Origin: Candidatus Mesolinea sp.
GTDB taxonomy: Bacteria; Chloroflexota; Anaerolineae; Anaerolineales; Anaerolineaceae
Assembly (NCBI GenBank): GCA_003445715.1
Contig: DMCS01000040.1
Span: forward strand, 967-58,083
Reading direction: 5' to 3'
Length of the DNA stretch: 57,117 nt
The notes below the pieces were generated by a model, which did no database searches, was not told the origin of the DNA, and saw only the letters and a program-made list of their open reading frames with translations. Below are positions 25,519 through 34,448 of this stretch, piece after piece. Made by a program: the position numbers and the translations under genes. The first letter of the stretch is position 1, and every line of letters begins with the position of its first letter.

Positions 25519-26265
25519 ATGATTACATTAGGTATTGATATCGGGGGATCCGCGATTAAAGGCGCACTCGTAGACTTGGATCAAGGGAAGTTGGTATCCG
25601 AGCGGTTGCGCTACGAAACAGAACCCTTATATAAGCCTCGGGTTGCAGCCGAATTGGTCGAAAAAATCCGCAAGAAGTTGGACTACCATGGCATCGTTGG
25701 CGTGGGTTACCCCGGAGTGGTCAAAAAAGGGGTTGCCTATACCGCAGCTAATTTGCACAAAAACTGGATTGGCACAGATATCTCGCTATTACTTTCCAAT
25801 CAGACTGGGCAGCCTGTAACTGTTCTAAACGATGCTGATGCTGCGGGCTTGGCGGAGATGCGCTTTGGCATCGAGGATGCACATCTTTACAAGGCTGTGT
25901 TATTCCTCACAGTAGGGACTGGGATCGGCTCGGCGATTTTCGTTGACGGACATCTCATGCCCAATACGGAACTCGGGCACCTGATGGTGCGCGGCAAAGA
26001 AGCTGAACATCGCGCTTCTGATGTTGTCCGTCGGCAGAAAAACCTTAGCTGGAAACAGTGGGGCAAGCGCTTTACCGAAGTATTAAATACTTATGAAAGT
26101 TTACTCAACCCCGATCTTTTTATTATCGGTGGAGGGGTCAGCGCCAAGTTTGAGAATTACGCTGAATATCTGAAGATTCAAACGAAGATCCTACCCGCCA
26201 AACTAGAGAACTTAGCCGGAATTATCGGCGCAGCAATGGCTGCCAAAGAAGCCGAATTACCTTAA
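25519..26265 (+). CDS. ppgK: Polyphosphate glucokinase (ROK family)
   Basis: A ROK-fold sugar kinase resembling actinobacterial PpgK, which phosphorylates glucose using polyphosphate (and often ATP). Visible are the phosphate loop GIDIGGSAIKGALVD, the glucose site HKNWIGTD and NDADAAGLAE, GTGIGSAIF, and NTELGHLMVRGKEAEHRASD. The NTELGHL motif and the short 248-residue length are characteristic of PpgK, as opposed to the longer repressor or kinase ROK proteins. AGGAGG precedes the ATG. Glycogen genes lie 1.4 kb downstream, which would fit a route from stored glucan to glucose 6-phosphate. Confidence 0.85.
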   Translation: MITLGIDIGGSAIKGALVDLDQGKLVSERLRYETEPLYKPRVAAELVEKIRKKLDYHGIVGVGYPGVVKKGVAYTAANLHKNWIGTDISLLLSNQTGQPVTVLNDADAAGLAEMRFGIEDAHLYKAVLFLTVGTGIGSAIFVDGHLMPNTELGHLMVRGKEAEHRASDVVRRQKNLSWKQWGKRFTEVLNTYESLLNPDLFIIGGGVSAKFENYAEYLKIQTKILPAKLENLAGIIGAAMAAKEAELP

Positions 26266-26270
26266 ATGGA

Positions 26271-26681
26271 TTAGAGCAGCGCTTCATAACCGGGACCTCT
26301 TTCAAAAAAGTCCCGATTGGCTTGGATTGCGGGCGTGAGATCGACGATTTCACCTTCTGCAACTACACGGGTAGCAGAAATATGGACTGGGTCGCCCTCG
26401 TAGGTAGTTGTATCCAACGGCTGATCGTAACCTGGAGTTCCTACGGGGGCACTAAGCACTTCGCCACCCCGAGCAATATAGGCTGAGGGTACATCTTGCA
26501 ACGTAAAAATAGCACCATATGGGCATTCTGGGATGCAAGCACCACAATCGATGCAGGTATTAGGGTCAATATAGTAGAGTGGCCATTCTGTCTCGGGTTT
26601 ACCAGGAACGATGCAAGAAACCGGGCAAACCGCCATACATCCGCCATCGCGGAGACACAAATTGGTAATAACAAAAGCCAT
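26271..26681 (-). CDS. Ferredoxin with two [4Fe-4S]-type Cys clusters and C-terminal extension
   Basis: The first 60 residues are a seven/eight-iron ferredoxin: Cys9, Cys15, Cys19 and Cys23 (CLRDGGCMAVCPVSC) and the standard CIDCGACIPECP motif at 43-54. The first cluster has unusual spacing (x5, x3, x3), as in 7Fe ferredoxins of thermophiles and archaea. About 75 residues of extension follow, unusual in length and without more Cys. It probably carries electrons in anaerobic metabolism; its redox partner is not evident from the neighbours. Confidence 0.88.
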   Translation of the reverse strand: MAFVITNLCLRDGGCMAVCPVSCIVPGKPETEWPLYYIDPNTCIDCGACIPECPYGAIFTLQDVPSAYIARGGEVLSAPVGTPGYDQPLDTTTYEGDPVHISATRVVAEGEIVDLTPAIQANRDFFERGPGYEALL

Positions 26682-26741
26682 TTTCTACTCCAAAGGTAAA
26701 ATTAGTGGGGTAAGTTTATCACGATTGAATAGGCCTCAGAT

Positions 26742-27680
26742 TTGAAACCTAAACATCCTATCAAACCTTATCTCTTGCTCTTCATAGGAATCTTAGCGGT
26801 CTCCACTGCTGCCATATTTATCCGCTTAGTTTTACGCGAAGCGAGTGCATTAGTCGTCGCGGCTTACCGCTTGGCACTTTCAGCCCTCATCAGTGGGTTT
26901 CTCTTGCTCATCTCTAAGAAAGGTCAACGGGCGCATGTAGAACGGAAGGATATCAGCCTACTCATCCTTTCAGGCGTGTTTTTGGCTGCGCATTTTGCTG
27001 CATGGATTACTTCCTTGGAACACATCAGTGTGAGTAGTTCTGTGATTTTAGTAACAACCACGCCTCTCTGGGTGGCGCTGCTTTCGCCCATCGTGCTCAA
27101 AGAGAAGGTTAGCTCGCGCTTTTATTGGGGCATGCTTGTGGCAATTATTGGAGGAATCAGCATCGCTATGAGTGGTCCTTGCCGGTTCAGTGCGGCTGGA
27201 TTTAGCTGCTCGGGGAGCATTTTTGACAGCGGCAGCCAAACCCTCCTTGGCATGGCGTTAGCGCTCTTTGGCGCCTGGATGGCTTCGGGTTATATGTTAA
27301 TCGGCAGAAAAATGCGCCTGAAAATGGATAATTTGAGCTATACGACATCTGTTTATACCGTTTCCGCCATAGTTTTGATTTTGGCGCTTATTTTGCGCGG
27401 AGAAAAGGTTTTGGGTTATTCCCCCCAAGTTTATGCGCTTTTTGTAGCTTTAGCCGTTATCCCGCAGCTCTTAGGGCATTCGGTTTTGAATTACTCATTA
27501 GAAGCTTTGCCGGCAACAGTTGTTTCTATGGCGTTATTAGGCGAGCCAGTGGGTTCTACCATCTTGGCTGTCATCTTCTTAAACGAAATACCGTCGACTC
27601 TAGAAATAATCGGCGGTATTTTTATCTTGTTCGGTATTGTGATTTCAGTGCTACCCGAACGCAAGCCTAATGTGGTTTGA
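26742..27680 (+). CDS. EamA/DMT-family transporter
   Basis: A ten-helix drug/metabolite transporter of the EamA family, built as an internal repeat of two five-helix halves (the second begins near TLLGMALALFGAWMASGYM). It opens with a hydrophobic helix YLLLFIGILAVSTAAIFI followed by RLVLREASALVVAAYRLALSA, typical of the family. The start is a TTG at 26742. The substrate cannot be told. The 3' end overlaps the convergent malQ by 14 nt. Confidence 0.87.
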   Translation: MKPKHPIKPYLLLFIGILAVSTAAIFIRLVLREASALVVAAYRLALSALISGFLLLISKKGQRAHVERKDISLLILSGVFLAAHFAAWITSLEHISVSSSVILVTTTPLWVALLSPIVLKEKVSSRFYWGMLVAIIGGISIAMSGPCRFSAAGFSCSGSIFDSGSQTLLGMALALFGAWMASGYMLIGRKMRLKMDNLSYTTSVYTVSAIVLILALILRGEKVLGYSPQVYALFVALAVIPQLLGHSVLNYSLEALPATVVSMALLGEPVGSTILAVIFLNEIPSTLEIIGGIFILFGIVISVLPERKPNVV

Positions 27681-29226
27681 CAGTTCCGGATAACTCGGCA
27701 TTCAACTTAGCGCTATAACGTGCTTTCTCTTCCGGTGGCAGCCGGCTGTAGAGCAGATTAAGCTCCCACATGCGTTGGCGTAAAGGCTCGGTGATAGCAT
27801 CGGGAAGCATGCGCCAAGCCCAGTTGCTGCCCTGGGAACCTGGTAAATTCATGCGTGCTTCAGCGCCTAAGGAGAGCAAATCTTGCATAGGCGCAACAAC
27901 ATCATTTGCCACAGATTGCCAGATAGCGCGCATCATCGACCAAGAGATATCATCTCCAGAAACATTGAGATAACGCCGGCAAAAGTCCTGCTCGCGTGCC
28001 GAAGCTTGCTCATACCAACCCTTTGAGGTGTTATTATCGTGCGAGCCAGTGTAGGCAAAGCAATTCACAGGGTAGTGGTGGGGGAGGAAATCGTCCTCAG
28101 GATCGCCCGTGAAAGCAAATTGTAGTATCTTCATCCCTGGGAGGCCAAAGCTATCACGCATATCCTCGACATCTGGTGTGATGACGCCCAAGTCTTCAGC
28201 AATGATAGGCATCTCAGGGAACTTCTGCTTGAACGCCTTAAAAATCTCTTTGCCCGGACCTGGCACCCACTCACCTTTGCGCGCAGTAGTCTCCCCAAAG
28301 GGAATATGCCAAGCGGCTGCAAAACCGCGGAAATGGTCCAAGCGGACCAAATCGACCATTTTCAAGATAGCTGCCATACGATCGAGCCACCATTGGTAAC
28401 CTTGCGCACGATGAACGTCCCAGTTATAAAGCGGATTACCCCATAATTGGCCATCTCGGGAGAAATAATCTGGTGGCACACCCGCTACAAAGGTGGGGTT
28501 GAGTTCTGCGTCCATTAAGAAAAGGTCAGGATTTGCCCAAACGTCCGCGCTATCAAGTGCGATCACGAATGGCACATCGCCAATAATGCGGATACCATTT
28601 TGCTGAGCATAAGCATGCACTTTTCCCCACTGGTTGAAGAAGAGAAATTGATTGAACTGGTGCCTCTCGATGTTTTCAGCAAACTGCGCCGAGAAATCCG
28701 CCATAGCTTGCGAATCGCGGTATTTTAAAGGTTCTGGCCAAAGGTTCCATTGTTGCCCATTTTGACTTTCTTTGATAGCCATAAATAAACTGAAATCTCC
28801 AAGCCAAGCTTGGTTTTCTTGGCAGAAGCGTTCGAAGGCAATCTTGATCGCATGAGATTGCAAAGAACGAAAACGGGAAAATGCTCGCTCTAAAAGCCTG
28901 TTTTTCCAAATAATCACGGGTCCAAAATCGACGCGATCGGCAGGGAAAGCAGGTCGGTCAGCAATATCAGAAATTTCTAGAACACCATCTTCGATTAAGA
29001 GCAAAGGGCTCACCAATAAGGGGTTGCCAGCAAAGGCAGAAAAACATTGGTAAGGGGAATCACCATAACCCGTGGGTCCTAAGGGCAGAATCTGCCACAT
29101 TTGGCAGCCTGAGGCTTTTAGAAAGTCGATCCAGCGATAGGCTTCTGGGCCCAAATCGCCGATGCCATCAGGACCGGGAAAACTGGTTGGATGAAGTAAA
29201 ATTCCGGAAGCACGCTCAGTAAGCAT
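27667..29226 (-). CDS. malQ: 4-alpha-glucanotransferase (amylomaltase, GH77)
   Basis: This enzyme transfers maltodextrin segments between glucans. GH77 signatures are present: PTSFPGPDGIGDLGPEAY at the N-terminus, PFVIALDSADVWANPDLF, VRLDHFRGFAAAWHIP with the nucleophile Asp, IIAEDLGVITPDV with the acid/base Glu, and YTGSHDNNT with the third carboxylate. Length of 519 residues matches the Thermus-type short form. It lies 15 bp after glgA at the end of the cinA - amidohydrolase/CYTH - glgA - malQ operon and supports glycogen turnover. Confidence 0.95.
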   Translation of the reverse strand: MLTERASGILLHPTSFPGPDGIGDLGPEAYRWIDFLKASGCQMWQILPLGPTGYGDSPYQCFSAFAGNPLLVSPLLLIEDGVLEISDIADRPAFPADRVDFGPVIIWKNRLLERAFSRFRSLQSHAIKIAFERFCQENQAWLGDFSLFMAIKESQNGQQWNLWPEPLKYRDSQAMADFSAQFAENIERHQFNQFLFFNQWGKVHAYAQQNGIRIIGDVPFVIALDSADVWANPDLFLMDAELNPTFVAGVPPDYFSRDGQLWGNPLYNWDVHRAQGYQWWLDRMAAILKMVDLVRLDHFRGFAAAWHIPFGETTARKGEWVPGPGKEIFKAFKQKFPEMPIIAEDLGVITPDVEDMRDSFGLPGMKILQFAFTGDPEDDFLPHHYPVNCFAYTGSHDNNTSKGWYEQASAREQDFCRRYLNVSGDDISWSMMRAIWQSVANDVVAPMQDLLSLGAEARMNLPGSQGSNWAWRMLPDAITEPLRQRMWELNLLYSRLPPEEKARYSAKLNAELSGTVKPH

Positions 29227-29241
29227 AAGTTTATTCCTCGC

Positions 29242-30702
29242 TTATATTGAATTTTGACTTAATTCTTGATAAATTTGTAGGTATTGGAGAGCTGACCTTC
29301 TCCAGCTAAAATCTGCAGACATGGCGTTACGCTGCAACCGATACCAAATTTGTTTATTTTTAAACACATTCAGAGCCGATTCAAGGGCATTTTTGAGTCC
29401 TTCAGCCGATTTTTCTGCGAACAAAAAACCGGTTGCATTTTCTGGAGAGGCATAAAAATCGATAATCGTATTTTTCAGTCCGCCCGTTGCTCGGGCGACT
29501 GGAATATTCCCATAGCGCATAGCAATCATTTGGGAAAGTCCGCAAGGCTCATAAAGAGAGGGCATGAGAAATATATCTCCACTTGCGTATAGCTTATGGG
29601 ATAAGACGTCATCGTACTTCTGTATGCTGATGATTTTGTGCGGATATGCTGCAGCAATATCCCGTGCCCGTTCTTCCAGTTCTTTTGCGCCTGTGCCGAG
29701 GATTACGAGCTGCCAATTCTGATGAGCCAGATCGGGGATTGCATCGAATATCAAACCGATGCCTTTCTGAAAATCTAGCCGGCTCACTACGGTGAACAAG
29801 GGAAGTTCTGGGTTCATTTCCAAGCCTAATTCTCGCTGAAGATCAAGTTTATTTAGCTGTTTGCTATGCAAACGATCGATGGAGTAAGGATGCCCAATGT
29901 ATTCATCTGTTTCCGGGTTCCACTTTTCGAGGTCGATGCCATTTACAATCCCGCTGAGCTTCTCCTGATGCAGCCTTAAGAACCCATCCAACCCGCAGCC
30001 ATAATCAGGGGTCAATATTTCCTCTGCATATCCCGGGGAGACAGTAACAATGCGGTCCGCAGCAGCTAAACCCAGAGGCAATGGCGTTAGGCGTGCCCAA
30101 TCAGGCAGATCTGGATCACGGCAGGGCGTGAAACCTAAATCTGTCATCGCCGCATCAGCACCGAAGCCATTGTAAGGGAGATTGTGGACGGTAAGAATAG
30201 CCTTCGTATGTATAAAAAATGGGTCTGCTTGATACAAGTCTTTGAGTGCATAGACCGCTAAGGCAGAGTGCCAATCATTCGCATGCAAAATATTTATTTG
30301 CCAATCGATGAAGCGCATTGCTTCCAAAAGGGCAACGGAAAACTGAGCATACTTACGTCCATCCAGGGATGCATCCCCATAGTAAACAGGCGAGTTGTGA
30401 TTGATACCATCGCTATCCAATAAATATGTGATGACGCCATCGAGATCAGTAACATAGAGATCGCAAAGCAATTGCCCTGCTTTAGTCTTTATCGGAAATG
30501 AGCCAATTAACCCAACAGGTGGATTCTTTTGTTTTATTACCGCGTGAAACGGGATGATCAAACGGATATCCACTTGTTCTCCGGCAGTGCGCATTATTTC
30601 AGCGGGTAATGCGCCTGCCACATCCCCCAAACCGCCGACTTTGGCTAAAGGCTCTGCTTCGGAACAAGCAAATAGGACGTGTAATTTTTGCGTAGAACTC
30701 AT
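29242..30702 (-). CDS. glgA: Glycogen synthase (ADP-glucose type, GT5)
   Basis: GlgA adds glucose from ADP-glucose to the growing alpha-1,4-glucan. The substrate loop is LAKVGGLGDVAGALP near residues 20-34, with HANDWHSALAVY, YNGFGADAAM and the C-terminal donor region MPSLYEPCGLSQMIAMRYG. Length of 486 residues is standard for the bacterial GT5 enzyme. Its ATG overlaps the stop of the upstream amidohydrolase/CYTH gene by 4 nt. glgC and glgB are not in this window. Confidence 0.95.
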   Translation of the reverse strand: MSSTQKLHVLFACSEAEPLAKVGGLGDVAGALPAEIMRTAGEQVDIRLIIPFHAVIKQKNPPVGLIGSFPIKTKAGQLLCDLYVTDLDGVITYLLDSDGINHNSPVYYGDASLDGRKYAQFSVALLEAMRFIDWQINILHANDWHSALAVYALKDLYQADPFFIHTKAILTVHNLPYNGFGADAAMTDLGFTPCRDPDLPDWARLTPLPLGLAAADRIVTVSPGYAEEILTPDYGCGLDGFLRLHQEKLSGIVNGIDLEKWNPETDEYIGHPYSIDRLHSKQLNKLDLQRELGLEMNPELPLFTVVSRLDFQKGIGLIFDAIPDLAHQNWQLVILGTGAKELEERARDIAAAYPHKIISIQKYDDVLSHKLYASGDIFLMPSLYEPCGLSQMIAMRYGNIPVARATGGLKNTIIDFYASPENATGFLFAEKSAEGLKNALESALNVFKNKQIWYRLQRNAMSADFSWRRSALQYLQIYQELSQNSI

Positions 30703-32696
30703 GGCTGCTCTTCTCCTTCTTCAACGAGATAGATATAATCCTTCGTCACCAAGGGCTGGGCGGTTAATCCTAAGGTAACCAGTAATTTCTGCATTAATTT
30801 AACTTTGTGCTGAGCATCTTGGCGGCTCCAAGTGCGGCTTTTAATTTCCACAAATTTTCCCAAATTTGGTTTAATAACCTCATCTAAGTTGACAAAGAAT
30901 TCTGTGTCCTCGAATTTGATTAAAAAGCGGCGGCGATCTTTGAAAATCTCGGTGATTTCTACAGGTTTAAAGTACTCTCGATAGAAGCGTAAGCTCTGTG
31001 TGGCTGGAGCCAGAAAGCGGCTGCGGGAGAGCATAATCTCTTCGCCATTTAAGTGGGATTTTTCCCTAGTTTCTCCAATGAGCGTCAGGCGGGAGCGCAC
31101 ATTGGTAACTTCTCCATTTTTGCCAATAAATTCATCCTCACGGTAGCGTAAGCGGCCTTGGCTTGGATCTGCCTGGCGGAAGTATGTATCATATTCGTGA
31201 TAATGACGCTCGCGGACAATCTCAATATCAGATTGGCGGAGGGCATTGAGCACTGGCTCTAGGTCATCCACACGCACCTTAGCCTGCACCTCGAAGCTCT
31301 CTTCCTGCATGGCACCACCGATTGCGACCAGCTTGGAGAGCACTGATTCCTCGCGGTCTTTTAGGAATAGATCAATTTCCGTTGCAATACCTTGTGCTTC
31401 TGCAATTAAGGCTTGCTCATCAAGAGTGAGGAGCTGCTGGTTGCGCATGAGCCATTGACCATTGACCATCACGTCAGTGATGTCGGTCGATTTGCTGGCA
31501 TAAATAATCTGCGCATAGATATTATCACCATTGCCGCGGAAACGGGGTTGGTTATGCAGTGGTGAAATGTCCATCAAGAGCAAATCTGCCCGTTTGCCTG
31601 GCTCTAAGCTGCCCGTAATCTTGCCGAGATGCAATGCCCGCGCGCCCATACTAGTCGCCATCGCAAGCGCAATTTTCGCTGGCAATGCCGTAGGATCCTC
31701 ACTCACCGCTTTAGAAACTAGGCTTGCGAGCCGAATCTCGTCGATCATATCCAAATCGTTATTTGAAGCCGGACCATCAGTGCCAATACCTACATTGACG
31801 CCGAGCTCGATCATGCGCTGCACCGGTGCAAAGCCGGAAGCGAGCTTAAGATTGGAGGAGGGATTGTGCGCAATCCCCGCGCCAGCATGCTGGAGTGAAC
31901 GAATTTCACCTTCATCCAAGTGTACACAATGAGCAGCGATCAACTTCGTATCCAGCATCCCAAATTTACGAATGTAAGGCACCTCAGGCATGCCCTCTTC
32001 CTCGCGCAGAGCTTCCACCTCAGAAGACACCTCAGCCACATGAAAGTGCACCGGAACATCATACTTTTTAGCCATCTCACTTACCGCCGTAAGGATTTCT
32101 GGGGTGGTAGTGTAAACGGAATGGGGCGCAATGGCAGGAACGATCAGTGGATGCCCTTTCCATTTTTGGATAAGAGCTTCAGCCAACTCCAAAGCCACCT
32201 CGTAAGAGCTCGAATCTGGGGCAGGATATTTCATTACAGTTTGACCGACGACAGCACGTAAGCCAACTTCTGCAGTCGTTTCGGCAATTGCGTCTTCGAA
32301 ATAATACATATCATTGAAGCAGGTTACCCCAGAGCGGATAAATTCGGCACAGGCAAGCTTCGTACCCAGACGTACAAAATCTGGTGATACGAACTCTCGT
32401 TCAACCGGCATTATATAACCCATCAACCATACATCTAAGCGTAAATCATCCGCCAAACCTCGTAGAAGTGTCATTGGGACGTGCGTATGCGCATTGACCA
32501 AGCCTGGCATGAGTACCTTGCCTTGGCAGTCAAGCATTGCCTCGCTTTGGTACGCACCTAAAACCTCGTCTTGGCTGCCAACGGCTATGATGTCTTTCCC
32601 AGAAATGGCGAGGGCACCGGGCTCATAAAGGTTATAAGTTTCATCCATGGTGAGGAGGATAGCGTTATAAAGGATTTGGTCGGCTTGTTTTTTCAT
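30699..32696 (-). CDS. MtaD-like amidohydrolase fused to a CYTH domain
   Basis: Residues 1-450 form an amidohydrolase of the MTA/SAH deaminase (MtaD/TRZ-ATZ) type: NAHTHVPMTLLRG, PHSVYTTT, VHFHVAE, AAHCVH and GTDGPASNND hold the metal and catalytic residues. Residues 467-655 match a CYTH triphosphate-tunnel domain: FEVQAKV (the ExExK site, here E-x-Q-x-K), GRLRYREDEF, SRLTLIGETRE, RRRFLIKF and VNLDEVIKP with LGKFVEIKSRTWS. The first part probably deaminates methylthioadenosine, S-adenosylhomocysteine or adenosine; the second should bind a triphosphate. The Glu-to-Gln change may weaken metal binding. The fusion is not a known standard arrangement. Its ATG lies 26 bp after cinA, and its stop overlaps glgA. 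Confidence 0.88.
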   Translation of the reverse strand: MKKQADQILYNAILLTMDETYNLYEPGALAISGKDIIAVGSQDEVLGAYQSEAMLDCQGKVLMPGLVNAHTHVPMTLLRGLADDLRLDVWLMGYIMPVEREFVSPDFVRLGTKLACAEFIRSGVTCFNDMYYFEDAIAETTAEVGLRAVVGQTVMKYPAPDSSSYEVALELAEALIQKWKGHPLIVPAIAPHSVYTTTPEILTAVSEMAKKYDVPVHFHVAEVSSEVEALREEEGMPEVPYIRKFGMLDTKLIAAHCVHLDEGEIRSLQHAGAGIAHNPSSNLKLASGFAPVQRMIELGVNVGIGTDGPASNNDLDMIDEIRLASLVSKAVSEDPTALPAKIALAMATSMGARALHLGKITGSLEPGKRADLLLMDISPLHNQPRFRGNGDNIYAQIIYASKSTDITDVMVNGQWLMRNQQLLTLDEQALIAEAQGIATEIDLFLKDREESVLSKLVAIGGAMQEESFEVQAKVRVDDLEPVLNALRQSDIEIVRERHYHEYDTYFRQADPSQGRLRYREDEFIGKNGEVTNVRSRLTLIGETREKSHLNGEEIMLSRSRFLAPATQSLRFYREYFKPVEITEIFKDRRRFLIKFEDTEFFVNLDEVIKPNLGKFVEIKSRTWSRQDAQHKVKLMQKLLVTLGLTAQPLVTKDYIYLVEEGEEQP

Positions 32697-32722
32697 AAAC
32701 TCCTTTCCTTTCTTAGTGTTAT

Positions 32723-33880
32723 CTAATTTTCTATCAAATAGCGGCGGAGGTAATCTAAGGCAGAGTTCACTGCCCAGATTTGCCCGTCACCAGGAGGACC
32801 TCCATAGGAGCGCTCACCTTCTTTTATGATTTCTTCGCCCCGCAACACGAGTAGGAGGTCTTGCCTATCACCATTGGAAACCAAGCGGACGCCAAGAGCT
32901 AAGTCAGCTTGTTGCTGTGCCTGGGATTCTTTTAGCAAAGTTTTTAAGGTCTCATTGGAAACATAAGAGTCGATAAACTCTCCATTCGTAAGATCGGGCA
33001 CTTGAGACTTAAGCTTGGTAAGAATTTCTCCCTTGGTGCCAACTTCGATAATCTCTAGGCTAATGTGATGATCTGCAATGAGATTGCCAACCGCTTCTTC
33101 TAAGGTGGTTTCGTTTTCGCCGTAGATATATTTGCCCAATTGCTCGCGAATGCGTTGAAGAACGGGAGCCATCATCTGCTCGGCTTCGGCTAACGAGCTC
33201 GCTTTAGCCGTAACACGGATATCGGTTTGTCCAGGATGCGCTAAGAGCCCTACTGTGGGATTACTAAGTTCTTCCAAATCTCCGATTATCTCGTCGATAT
33301 TGGATTCACCCTTAGAAATTGTATGGATAACCCAGGGTTTAATTACAGTTTCTTGTAAGCCATAGCGCCGTTTGAGGTAATCGCGCACAAAATGTTCAAT
33401 TAGATATTCCATTTCTCGCGGGACGCCCGGTAAAGAAATCACCACTTTCGTGCCAAGTTCAAATGCAAAGGCAGGTGCTGTGCCCACCGGATTGGCAATC
33501 GGAATACTATTGGCTGGAATGTATGCTTGGCGTTTGTTATTTTCGGTCGGCTTTTGGCCGTAATGTTTGTAACGCTCCAATATTTGCTCCCAAAGCTCTT
33601 CATGGTAAACGAGCGGTACATTGAAAGTATTTGCTACAGCCTGGCGGGTAGGATCATCTACTGTTGGCCCCAGTCCGCCAGTCGTGATGACGATGTCGGC
33701 GCGCATTAAGGCTTCTTGCAGCGTGGCAGTGATGCGTTGGACGTTATCGCCAACGGTACTCAGGCGGTACAAATCAACGCCTATATCCCGTAAAAAGCGG
33801 GCAATATATTTAGAGTTGGTATCTTGTATTTCCCCCAAGAGCAGTTCTGTACCAATAGTAACAATTTCCGCAACAGCCAT
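32723..33880 (-). CDS. cinA: CinA-family protein with degenerate C-terminal domain
   Basis: CinA proteins combine a COG1058/MoCF ADP-ribose pyrophosphatase domain with a C-terminal NMN deamidase. The N-terminal domain is intact: TIGTELLLGEIQDTNSKYIA, TTGGLGPTVDDPTR and LPGVPREMEYL. The C-terminal domain (about 260-385) is recognisable by position but has lost its hallmark: where family members have an ESCTGG motif, this one reads EVGTKG at 279-284, and the later YSN-type motif is also altered to YVSN. Deamidase activity is therefore doubtful. It is the promoter-proximal gene of the operon to malQ, divergent from yraN. Confidence 0.87.
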   Translation of the reverse strand: MAVAEIVTIGTELLLGEIQDTNSKYIARFLRDIGVDLYRLSTVGDNVQRITATLQEALMRADIVITTGGLGPTVDDPTRQAVANTFNVPLVYHEELWEQILERYKHYGQKPTENNKRQAYIPANSIPIANPVGTAPAFAFELGTKVVISLPGVPREMEYLIEHFVRDYLKRRYGLQETVIKPWVIHTISKGESNIDEIIGDLEELSNPTVGLLAHPGQTDIRVTAKASSLAEAEQMMAPVLQRIREQLGKYIYGENETTLEEAVGNLIADHHISLEIIEVGTKGEILTKLKSQVPDLTNGEFIDSYVSNETLKTLLKESQAQQQADLALGVRLVSNGDRQDLLLVLRGEEIIKEGERSYGGPPGDGQIWAVNSALDYLRRYLIEN

Positions 33881-34067
33881 AATCTATTTTACTCGGTTCT
33901 TTCCAAAATTTTTACCATTTTATCCCAAAGTGATGATTATTTGCGAAGGCGATAGGTATATTCGATGGGTAATTTGTTGATGCGGTGTATTGCTATGTGT
34001 TACCTTGGGCTTGTCTCAACGTTTAATCTCGGTGCAAGCTCGAGTATACTAAACCCTAGGTAATGAC

Positions 34068-34448
34068 ATGGCACACGGATACCGTAAAACCTTAGGTGAT
34101 TGGGGTGAACAAGCTGCCAGCACTTACTTGGAAAAGCTAGGCTACGAAATCATTGCCCGCAATTTTCACACCCGCCATGGCGAATTAGACCTGATTGCCA
34201 TGAAGGACAAATGCTTATGCTTCATCGAGGTGAAAACGCGTTCAAATCATGCTTATGGGCTTGGGGAAGAGGCAATCACTGCTAAAAAGCTTCAGGCAAT
34301 GTTGGCTAGCATTGCGGTTTATTTGGAAAGTTTGGGCAATGAGGCGCCGATTGAATGGCAAATTGACGCGGTCATTGTAGAAGGCTATAAAGGTGACCCC
34401 GCTCCAATGATTTTGCATTTTGAGAACATTGGCGAGGATGCTTTATGA
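34068..34448 (+). CDS. yraN: YraN family protein (UPF0102)
   Basis: A small protein of the UPF0102 restriction-endonuclease-like fold, with the pattern LGDWGEQAASTYLEKLGYEIIARNF, GELDLIA and FIEVKTRS (the D-(x)n-E-x-K site). Its cellular role is unclear. A possible TATACT -10 box lies at 34045-34050. It overlaps miaA by 4 nt (ATGA). Confidence 0.9.
   Translation: MAHGYRKTLGDWGEQAASTYLEKLGYEIIARNFHTRHGELDLIAMKDKCLCFIEVKTRSNHAYGLGEEAITAKKLQAMLASIAVYLESLGNEAPIEWQIDAVIVEGYKGDPAPMILHFENIGEDAL

Noticed and set aside
33881..34067. Gene or riboswitch in the cinA-yraN divergent gap
   Set aside because: Only plausible -10 boxes (for example TATACT at 34045-34050) are seen; no conserved aptamer pattern or open frame with a start.
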